Assembly: GCA_019677205.1 (NCBI GenBank)
Contig: JAAMXY010000311.1
Span: forward strand, 1 to 10,211
Direction of reading: 5' to 3'
Source of the DNA: Pinguiococcus pyrenoidosus
Lineage: Eukaryota > Sar > Pinguiophyceae > Pinguiochrysidales > Pinguiochrysidaceae
DNA: 10,211 nt
The notes beneath the pieces are model-generated. The model saw only the letters and a program-made list of their open reading frames with translations. It was not told where the DNA came from and searched no databases. The position numbers and the translations under genes are program-made. Numbering within the stretch: the first letter of the stretch is position 1; each line of letters opens with the position of its first letter. Below, one piece after another: positions 1-6,456 of this stretch.

Positions 1-55
1 CTCTCGCGCCCATCACGCCACGCAGAGCTCTTCTGCGGAAAGTGGAAGCCCACAT
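1..55 (-). CDS. Possible 5' end of a minus-strand gene (partial)
   Basis: An ATG on the minus strand at 55-53 opens 18 codons that run off the left edge. The N-terminus is rich in arginine and has no acidic residues (MWASTFRRRALRGVMGAR), which resembles a mitochondrial presequence. A gene here, divergent from the zinc-ribbon gene at 519, would fit the alternating strand pattern of the window. The stretch is too short to show any domain, so this could be chance. No function can be given. Confidence 0.3.
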   Translation of the reverse strand, partial: MWASTFRRRALRGVMGAR

Positions 56-430
56 GATGTGAAGGAAACCAAACGCGCAAAACACGCGCGCGCGCTCTTC
101 GACTTGGGAGCTTCGGACAGTTTTGAAAGAGGCGCCACATCAGAAATAACCATAGGGATTGAGAAGAAGATAGCGGATTGGGAGTACGTCATTGGTTTTC
201 TAGAATTGAAATTAATCAGAATCGCGTGGAACCCCGGTTATTTAGCAGAATTATCGATCAGAAGAAACCAATGAGAGATGCGTGCAGCTTTTACGGTTCA
301 ATGTTTTTTTGAAACATAATTTTCTTGTGTATAAATTCGAATCAACATTACAGAACTATACAAACCGCCTTATACTTTCACCTTCCAAACGAGACGATTT
401 CGCGCCAGAATTTCTCCCAAGCTCAATGCG
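56..430. other. Intergenic region, possible divergent promoter
   Basis: No convincing gene is visible. Short open frames here lack codon bias or domain signal. The part from about 150 to 400 is clearly richer in A+T than the flanking coding DNA, as expected for a promoter. An E2F-like sequence TTTCGCGCC lies at 398-406, 113 bp before the ATG at 519. The region would serve both the possible minus-strand gene ending at 55 and the zinc-ribbon gene. Confidence 0.5.
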
Positions 431-500
431 CTGATCTGCTCTGCTCTGCTCTGCTCTGCTCTGCTCTGCTCTGCTCTGTTCTGCACTGTTCTGTTCTGTT
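431..500. repeat. CTGCT pentanucleotide microsatellite
   Basis: Fourteen 5-bp units occupy these 70 bases: one CTGAT, eight perfect CTGCT, then CTGTT, CTGCA and three CTGTT. The array ends 18 bases before the ATG at 519 and probably lies in the 5' leader or core promoter. It makes the sense strand almost purely C, T and G. It has no stop in some frames, which creates a false open frame of Leu-Cys-Ser-Ala repeats. Confidence 0.95.
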
Positions 501-518
501 GCGCCTCCTCGATGTCAC

Positions 519-1854
519 ATGATCCTGCTTCTTCTCTTCCTGCTCTCGTCGTCGTCCCCGAAGCCAAAGCCGGGGGCAGTGGAGGTGTACACCATCGGCG
601 GCGGCCTCGCCGACCTAGACCCCAGAGCGCATCCGTGCGACGCTCCCGACGCCGCACTGCCGTGTTTGCAAGACGGCACGTGTCCGTTCATTCGCTTCAA
701 GTGCTCGAAAGGCCACGTGTGGAAGGCCATCGCCGGGTCCCCGGCGTGTGAGGTCTGTCCTCGGTGTTCAGCCAAAGAGCGCAAGAAGCCCACCTACGAA
801 GTCCGTGGAATCACGGACTGCCCGGCCATCACGGCGGTGGAAAGTGGGTTCAAGGAGCCGCCGCCGCTGCCGACACCTCGGGCTCGGTCCCGGCTGCGCC
901 TCAGCGAGGAGGTCGCGCGGCGTGGAGGACAGTTTGTAACGCCGGTGCAGGAGATTGAGAAGCTCTCGGAAGTGATCGAGCTCCGCTGCGCTGCCGGACA
1001 CACGTTCAGCGCCACTGCCAGCAAGGTGTCTCAGGGGAAGGCGTGGTGTCCTACCTGCCGCGCAGCGGAGCGCAAGCAGGAGAAGATAGCGGCGCTGCAC
1101 GACGCGGCGCAGGCTCGCGGGGGCGAGTTCTTGGAGAACGACTTCAGAGGGATGCACGAGCTGCATCGGTTTCGCTGCGAAGTGGGCCACGAGTTTGACC
1201 TCTATCCCGCGAATCTGCTCCGGAAGGAAGGGGGCAAGAGAAAGGCATCCTTCTGCTCCATCTGCAAAGATCACGAGATGATGCAAAGCGTTGTCTACAC
1301 CCCAGGTGCGTTGGTCGAAGAAGACTTGACGTCGCTTCGATGTCGCCTCCGTGTGCCACTTGACATGGCTTGACATGGCTTGACATGGCTTGTGCATGGC
1401 TTGACATGGCTGATCATGTCTTCTTTGTGGACGACGTTGCACAGAAGCTCGGGCGATCGTGGAAGCCCCGTGGAGCTACGACGTCAGCGAGAGAGAAACG
1501 TGGGCCGACCGCTTCTTGGCGCGAAACTTGACCGAGGCCATGTTGTCCAAAGCGCTTCCGACTTCAAGGAAGGCGCCCGAGGGGGGGCGCTCCGAGCCCA
1601 GATTCCTCATTGAGGAGTATGAGGCTGAAGATAGACTATCGCTAGGCTTGTCCAACTACGAGAGATGCAGAGAGGCCTTCGACCGGGTGGGCAGCTGCGG
1701 CCTAACGTTCCCGGATCCAGATGATGACGTGGATTGGGACTCGTGCACTTCGTCATCGGAGATTGACGCTGACGACCTTGAGTTCGATGACCTCACGCTA
1801 GACTACGAGATCGACCTGGATGGCCTCGAAGGAACACCATATGATCTTTTCTAG
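519..1854 (+). CDS. Zinc-ribbon repeat protein with acidic tail, two exons
   Basis: Exons 519-1350 and 1445-1854 join in frame to give 413 residues. The intron (GTGTGC...GCACAG, 94 nt) restores one frame; without it the first part stops at 1371 and the second has no ATG. Three CxxGH...CxxC units are visible: C62/G65-H66 with C80 and C83; C157/G160-H161 with C177 and C180; C220/G223-H224 with C246 and C249. A fourth begins at C275 but is cut by the exon junction. Each unit looks like a treble-clef or zinc-ribbon metal site, suggesting nucleic-acid or protein binding; the exact family is not recognised. Exon 2 encodes a strongly acidic Asp/Glu-rich tail (about residues 340-413). The first residues (MILLLLFLL) look like a signal peptide, which is odd for such a protein, so the real start could be an upstream exon. 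No other in-frame ATG is near. Confidence 0.68.
1351..1444 (+). other. Intron containing a 10-bp tandem repeat
   Basis: The intron starts GTGTGCC and ends TTGCACAG. Removing it joins a single C to AA, making a glutamine codon and bringing the acidic second exon into frame. Donors at 1331 and 1342 fail: one gives the wrong frame and the other creates a stop codon. Inside lie repeats of TGACATGGCT at 1361-1390 (three copies) and 1402-1411, with a variant copy between. Each copy carries a CTTGAC-like sequence that could act as a branch point. Confidence 0.7.
1361..1411. repeat. TGACATGGCT tandem repeat
   Basis: Three perfect 10-bp copies (1361-1390), one 11-bp variant TGTGCATGGCT (1391-1401) and one more perfect copy (1402-1411). 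Because the unit is not a multiple of three, it could not expand harmlessly inside coding sequence, which agrees with its place in an intron. Confidence 0.9.
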
Positions 1855-1875
1855 CTACGAGGACGGTTCTCGATA

Positions 1876-2264
1876 TCACCGCTGGCTGGGCAGGCCGACC
1901 TTCATCTTCCGTCCTGCCACCTCAACTCCATTGAACATTGCGAGCGCCTGCTGGACGCATCGCGGATCGCTGGGAAGAACGTAGAACAAGGCACGGTCAG
2001 AGTGCACATTCTACGCGAAGCAGAGGAAAACGGATGTGCGGGAGGGGGCATGCCCAGACGCGCAAGAAGTACCTGAAGTGAACGAAGGCGAAGCCACGGG
2101 AGCGACTCGGTTCCCCAGGTTCCGCGGGCATCTCCACCTTCACGATCTGCCCCAGGGACTCGAAGATCCGTCGGACGTCCTCCTTGGTCAGCTGGAAGTT
2201 CAGGTTGCCCACGTAGATCCGCGCTTCCGGCATGTACGCCTGAGCAGTCATGTACGCCTGTTGT

Positions 2265-2299
<35 letters not shown>

Positions 2300-2914
2300 A
2301 AGCGGATCAAGCTGGTATCCAGCCTACGAAAACGCTGAGTTTCCTCCATCTCTCCACATGTATGTATGTCCAGACTGTGCGGGCACCTGAGAAAGGGCGG
2401 CCGCATAGTACGCCGGGTTGTAAGCAGCCTGTGCGCCGTACATCTGCTGTGGAACCGATCCAAATCCGCGTGAGAATCTCCTCCAAGTGCCAAGCTTCCG
2501 GCGGTCGCTTTTACCTGTTGCTGCGCAGTCATATAGGGCATCGCGTACTGCGCTGCGGCGTGCGCGTACTGCGACGCTTGCGCCATCGCGCTACTCTGTT
2601 GTCTCCGCTGCGCGCTTTGAACCTTCAGAGTCTGAACGGCATTAAGATCCATCGCTGTATTAAGCTGCTGTTGTAAGAACGGATCTGAAAGCGCAAGCAG
2701 TGGGCCAGAGGAGCAGCATAGGACAGGAGAGACGCCACAGCGATGAGAGCAGAGCAGTCAAAGACGGTTTTGCGCCAGACACAGCCAGAAGCCACGCGCG
2801 ATCTTCGCACAAACCTATCGGAGGTGGCTTTTGCGCCCAGCGAGACCTGCGCGTGCGCTTGCCGAGCGCGAGGTCTTCATCATCTCCGCGCTTTCGACGC
2901 CGCTCCGTTGACAT
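1876..2914 (-). CDS. Single-RRM splicing-factor-like protein, PUF60-RRM1-like, five exons
   Basis: Exons on the minus strand are 2914-2815, 2684-2515, 2446-2387, 2323-2073 and 1969-1876. They join in frame to 224 residues plus stop. The introns are 130, 68, 63 and 103 nt, all GT-AG. The N-terminus is basic with a KRTRRSRW motif (residues 19-26), like the U2AF ligand motif of SF1 and SF3B1 that docks on UHM domains. Next comes a Q/A/Y-rich low-complexity region with 14 glutamines (119-132). One RRM follows (about 144-220), with RNP2 IYVGNL (146-151) and RNP1 RGFAFVHF (186-193). The last intron splits the serine after RNP1. The ending MKVGLPSQR matches the end of the first RRM of PUF60, but the second RRM and UHM of PUF60 are missing. 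It probably acts in the nucleus in 3' splice-site recognition or RNA binding; this is inferred. The ATG at 2914 gives the shortest sensible start; an in-frame ATG at 2998 is less likely. Confidence 0.85.
2258..2299 (-). repeat. CAG/CAA repeat encoding polyglutamine
   Basis: Fourteen uninterrupted glutamine codons mix CAG and CAA in exon 4 of the RRM gene, just before the RRM. The mixed codons make it more stable than a pure CAG tract. Flanking residues are also Q-, A- and Y-rich, so the whole segment is probably disordered. Confidence 0.95.
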
Positions 2915-3261
2915 GTGGAGAGAGCTCAAACACCACGCCACAAACGAGAGGCGCGCAGATCGGATGGTCCGAGTGGCCGGGAAGCGATCTCCGGCCAAAG
3001 CACAGCTTCACAGTCGCGCCAGAGCTTCGGAACTCTCACATTGGACAACCGTGGCTCACTATCGAAGCTGATTGAATCTAATTTGATGATACCATGGAAT
3101 ACATACTGATTTAAAACTTGGGCAGGACCAATCAGAGATCGCAAGCCGACACCATTTTCTGCGGCGTAAGTCCCGCATGCTACAGAGTAGGAGCGGCGGC
3201 AGTCGTCCCAGAAATCGAGTGGTTGCGCCCTCGGTCTTTCGCTAGCGCGCCGCAAGTGCTC
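2915..3261. promoter_or_regulatory. Divergent promoter with two CCAAT boxes
   Basis: These 347 bp separate the ATG of the RRM gene (2914, minus) from the ATG of the Gag1-like gene (3262, plus). A CCAAT box on the plus strand lies at 3128-3132, 130 bp from the plus ATG. A CCAAT box on the minus strand (ATTGG on plus) lies at 3040-3044, 126 bp from the minus ATG. The part between about 3060 and 3118 is A+T-rich. The region has open frames on both strands, but none joins neighbouring exons. Confidence 0.5.
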
Positions 3262-3632
3262 ATGGAAGGCGACGAGTCGTCCAAGGAAGACGCGGTCCAC
3301 AGCGTCGGTAGGTGTCGCGCCGCGCAGCTTGAAATCCTCTGGATCTGACGTGTCTAGTCCGCCCAGGCAAGTCCCGATGGGAGAAGGTGCGCGCGAATTG
3401 GGTGTCCGGCGCCACAGTGGAGGGCCTGGAGACGGTCCCGGTAGAGCGAGACGATGACACCGGCTCCGGCGTGGCCACTCCGAGACCAGTGGTGGTGGAG
3501 GAGGTCATCGACGCCATCATGGTACCGCCGCAGAATCGGAACCCGCGAGCGGGGACGCTGCCCCATCCGGTGCCCTTGATCCAGATGATTGACATTCTTG
3601 TCGATTTATGGGAGGCGGAGGGCTTGTATTAG
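3262..3632 (+). CDS. Gag1-like clamp domain (DUF4050) protein, two exons
   Basis: Exons 3262-3307 and 3367-3632 are joined over a 59-nt intron with a strong donor (GTAGGT), a CTGAC branch-like site and a GCCCAG acceptor. The junction makes one glycine codon. The product is a small acidic protein of 103 residues. Its C-terminus (residues 81-103: PHPVPL, then MIDILVDLWEAEGLY) is very like the conserved end of plant proteins of the Gag1-like clamp family, as I remember it. The KSRWEKVRANWV segment (17-28) fits the W-x6-W pattern that precedes it in that family. The molecular function in plants and algae is not known to me. The ATG at 3262 is the nearest in-frame start; it makes the N-terminus much shorter than in plant members, so an upstream exon is possible. 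The gene faces IBA57 tail to tail. Confidence 0.72.
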
Positions 3633-3967
3633 ACACACACGCACACACAAAAACACAGAGCAGCAGCGGCTAGGAGACATAGACATCGATAGACTTGGGT
3701 GGAAAACGGAAAATGAGAAAGAAGGCCGGGCGGGTCGGTGCAAAAGGAGCTGGCGCAAGGCAGCGCAGCGTCTGCCAGGGTCAGCACCACGACTTGCTCA
3801 GTTGTTTTGCCCTCATAAGCAATTGCAGTTTTTCATTCCTTCAGCAGCTTTGTCTCGAGCTATTGTGCAAGGCGGCAAGGAGGCAAAGAGGCAAGGAGGC
3901 AAGGAGCCGAAGGAGCCACATCGTTTTCTCGGGGGGACCTGGGACTCCGCAACACCAAATTGGGGGA
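3633..3967. other. Convergent intergenic region with simple repeats
   Basis: This 335-bp stretch lies between two stop codons: the Gag1-like gene ending at 3632 and IBA57 ending at 3968. It starts with a CA-rich run (3633-3658) and contains a purine-rich 8-bp repeat. I see no supported gene. It should hold the 3' untranslated regions and poly(A) sites of both genes. Confidence 0.6.
3874..3905. repeat. GGCAAGGA 8-bp tandem repeat
   Basis: Four 8-bp units in a row: GGCAAGGA, GGCAAAGA, GGCAAGGA, GGCAAGGA, followed by degenerate GGAGCC-type sequence. It is non-coding and lies in the shared 3' region of the Gag1-like and IBA57 genes. Confidence 0.85.
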
Positions 3968-5036
3968 TCACCTGCCCTCTGGATCAACCTTGCCGGAGCT
4001 TGGATCTAGTTGGCTGCCCCACCACTCCGGTCTCAGAGGAACGATCTGCACCGAGTCGCCGAGGCGGAGATGCGAAGCCACGGGCCGTCCCCACGCGTTG
4101 CCAGCGTCCTCCTCGTCGGCTTGCATCAGATGGTCGAGCCGCAGCATACCAATGGCACACCGCGATCCGGGAAGCGGCACTTGGAGCACTTTCCCCACGC
4201 TCCTGCCGCTGTCGACGTCCACGATCTCGTCGCCCACCTGCACGGAGGCGGCCTCGGCGGACGACGCAAGCTCCGCGCCAGGGGCCTCCCAGCCCTGCGG
4301 CAGAGACGTCTCAAACCCCTCCGGCAGCCTTGCCACCATGGATGATACTGCTTCCCCAGTGTCGGGAATCAGCAACAGGGGACAGACTCGCTTGCGCACG
4401 AGCCCCTTGAACTGGGTCCTCGCGACGAGTTCCTGGCCGACGTAGCAGCCCTTGTGAAAGCTTACGCCGTTCATCAGCTCTATGTTGGCCTCCAACGGGA
4501 TGAGCCCATCCAAAGCTTCGCCCTCGAGGATGCCTTGCTCTTGCAGCATCACCTCGTAGCGGGTTGCCCCCCTCGCTTCCTCTCCAGCCTCGCTGACCTT
4601 CACGATCTGTCTCACGCCAAGCGCCTCGTGCCGCGGATCCGCTGCCTCCAACACCACGTCGACATCCGACTCGGGCTTGGTACCGGGCGGCAACACCATC
4701 ATCTCCGCAGAAGCGTCCTGGATCTTCACCTAGACAGTCCACGAGCTGAGCTTCCGCGGCGTCCCTTGCGCCACGGCTTCGCAGCCGCACCTTGTTGCGC
4801 AGCTTGTAGAGCTGCAGGTGCTTCTGCAGCATAGCAGAGGTCCCTAAGGGCAGATCGAGCCAGAACTCGTCGTCGCTGGGCGTGTATACAATCGCGTCCG
4901 TAAGCAGACGGCCTTTCGGCGTCAGAAACGCAGTGAAGGCCGCTGGCGCGGTGAACGGCAGGTTCTGGGTGGTCAACCCCTGCAGAAACTTTGCCGCGTC
5001 TCGCCCGAGCACTCGCAGCAGCCCGCGAGATGCCAT
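3968..5036 (-). CDS. IBA57: Mitochondrial Fe-S cluster assembly factor IBA57 (YgfZ/GcvT fold), two exons
   Basis: Exons 5036-4791 and 4729-3968 give 335 residues once a 61-nt intron (GTGCGG...TCTAG) is removed. The junction reads LRNK|VKIQD, exactly where family members continue. The protein has the folate-binding YgfZ features: FLQGLTTQN near residue 18, FLTPKGRLL near 37, and the signature KGCYVGQE at 175-182 with the conserved cysteine at 177. IBA57 works with ISCA1 and ISCA2 in the mitochondrial matrix to mature [4Fe-4S] proteins such as aconitase, lipoate synthase and radical-SAM enzymes. The length is normal for the family. The ATG at 5036 leaves only a very short presequence; the frame just upstream is open and rich in Arg and Lys but shows no ATG, so an upstream exon or weak targeting signal is possible. 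Confidence 0.9.
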
Positions 5037-5373
5037 GCTGAGGCGCTTTGCGGCGCTTTTCCGCGATTTTCGCGGCGAAAAAGCCGCCTTTTCTCCGAGC
5101 TCCGAGCGGAAACTACTCCGGATCGATCCTGCGCGTCGCAGAGAAGATCTTTGCGAATCGTCAAGACAGAATTACCCGCTGAAGAGCAGTTCAAAGCTCC
5201 TAAAAGCCGTTTACGTATCTGTGGCGCCGTGGATGGGCGCTTTTAGTCTTCTTGGTAGATGCATCTTGAAATGGAGAAGGTGAAGACGTGTCCACTGCAG
5301 ATGTCGATGTCGACGTCTTGGGGTTCTCTGTGCGGAACGGACCTCACGAGAGCGCGAACGCTGCGAAACTGTC
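5037..5373. promoter_or_regulatory. Divergent promoter between IBA57 and the gene at 5374
   Basis: This 337-bp stretch separates two start codons and has no supported gene. It contains a palindrome TTTTCGC-G-GCGAAAA at 5067-5081, 30 bp upstream of the IBA57 ATG, which resembles an E2F/DP site. Around it are other CGCTTTT and TTTTCCGCG-like words. No CCAAT box was seen, unlike the other divergent promoter in the window. Confidence 0.45.
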
Positions 5374-6006
5374 ATGCGTAGCGCCGCGTTCGGCGGGTCC
5401 GCAGTGCCGCCGCTTTCGCTGCCACAGAGCTTCTCCGGACCAGCTTCTTCCAAAGCATGGGCTGCTTCGGGAACGGGGCCGGAAACGCAGTCTGGGCGTG
5501 AACCACCGACGAGCTCGACTCGAAATCCCTTTCAGAAACCGCTGCTGCGCGGCGGCGCAGCTGGCGATCTCGTGAACGTGCGCTCCAGCACGTACACGAT
5601 GCAGGCGCTGCATAGCGACGACAACGTGTTCCTGCCGCCGAGCTTCGCAAAGGTCACCAAGACACCGTGGACGGCGTCCGCCAAGGTCATGGGCGGCTAC
5701 GGGCGACGCGTGTTCATGACGAGTGTGTCGAAGGACGCGCCGCGCTTCTTTCAGATTCAGCGCGTGGTGGGACACAAGCGGCAGATGTACGCCCCGCGCG
5801 AGAAGAGAGCTCTAGTTGACCAGCGCGGCGGGGCGGTGAGCAAGCAAGCTCCGGAGCAGTTCAACACGAGGTTCCGACGATGTGTGGAGAGCGGAGATGT
5901 GCCGCTGCGCGCCGCCGGGCTGAAGATGCTGACGGACAAGCAGACGATTTTCGAACCCATGAGCACTCGTCGCTCTGTCTCGACAATCGATTGGGGCGGT
6001 CTCTGA
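5374..6006 (+). CDS. Unrecognised basic protein of 210 residues
   Basis: One uninterrupted frame runs from an ATG at 5374 to TGA at 6004. The first 65 residues are rich in Ser, Ala, Gly and Pro and look disordered or like a targeting sequence. The core (about 70-160) is more conserved-looking, with FLPPSFAKVTKTPW, GGYGRRVFM and FFQIQRVVGHKRQMY segments. The end is basic with RRSVSTIDWGGL. I recognise no domain, transmembrane segment or catalytic motif. Codon use matches the neighbours, so it is probably real. It is divergent from IBA57. The same frame stays open for 39 codons after the stop codon, so an unseen intron or a longer form is possible. Confidence 0.6.
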   Translation: MRSAAFGGSAVPPLSLPQSFSGPASSKAWAASGTGPETQSGREPPTSSTRNPFQKPLLRGGAAGDLVNVRSSTYTMQALHSDDNVFLPPSFAKVTKTPWTASAKVMGGYGRRVFMTSVSKDAPRFFQIQRVVGHKRQMYAPREKRALVDQRGGAVSKQAPEQFNTRFRRCVESGDVPLRAAGLKMLTDKQTIFEPMSTRRSVSTIDWGGL

Positions 6007-6456
6007 CGCCGTGAAGCAAGTGCCAGGCGGAGCCGAGAAGCGTTCCCGGAAGACTCGGCCACGCTGAGCGGAGTGGAGTCTTCGGGCGGAGTCTTCGGCC
6101 AGATGAAGAGGCGCTCCTCCCCCTGAGAAGCAAGCTGTTCCAACCTAGCTTTCGTCTCCTTATGAGGCAACTGCAAGTGAGCCACAGGAATCCGCTGTGT
6201 GTGTGTCCTCGTGCGTCGTCGATGAGGATATATATGTATACATACAGAACATGAAATGCCGCGTCCCGTGGAGTCTTGTGACAGACAGAGCCGAGGTCGT
6301 TTGTTCTTCTTTTGCGCGGGAAACTCGGGGCGCTCTATTCGCCCATGACACAGCTACAGAATCACTTGCACTTCAAAACCCCCTCTCTGGCGCGCGTCGC
6401 TTTGTCCGCGCAGCCGTTGCGGCCGGACCTCCGCACCGCGCACGCCTGTCTCCGAC
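6007..6456. other. Intergenic region with possible hidden exon and promoter
   Basis: These 450 bp lie between two plus-strand genes. The left part (6007-6194) reads as plausible coding on the minus strand but has no resolved start or stop. At 6228-6245 is an AT-rich TATA-like run (ATATATATGTATACATAC). At 6310-6323 is TTTTGCGCGGGAAA, an E2F-like word 133 bp before the ATG of the DGQHR gene. The right part is probably that gene's promoter and leader. Confidence 0.5.

Noticed and set aside
325-522. Open frame with Leu-Cys-Ser-Ala repeats
   Set aside because: It comes from the CTGCT microsatellite, which has no stops in this frame; the flanks show no coding character.
1997-2251. RRM gene ending at 1997 with an extra C-terminal tail
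   Set aside because: The sequence after RNP1 loses RRM character, while splicing from 2072 to 1970 restores the rest of the domain in frame and ends at a good stop codon.
2700-3123. Plus-strand frames opposite exon 1 and the first intron of the RRM gene
   Set aside because: They have no motifs, and the minus strand gives a continuous spliced protein across the region.
2926-3300. Minus-strand frame of 124 codons, which reads like protein in its first 60 residues
   Set aside because: The plus strand carries the Gag1-like exon with a strong splice donor and in-frame joining. The minus frame has no supported start and runs into the promoter and start of the RRM gene.
4311-5036. A single 241-residue IBA57 reading frame or a frameshifted pseudogene
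   Set aside because: The family match stops at residue 82 and resumes in another frame at 4729. A 61-nt GT-AG intron explains this exactly, so there is no need for a frameshift.
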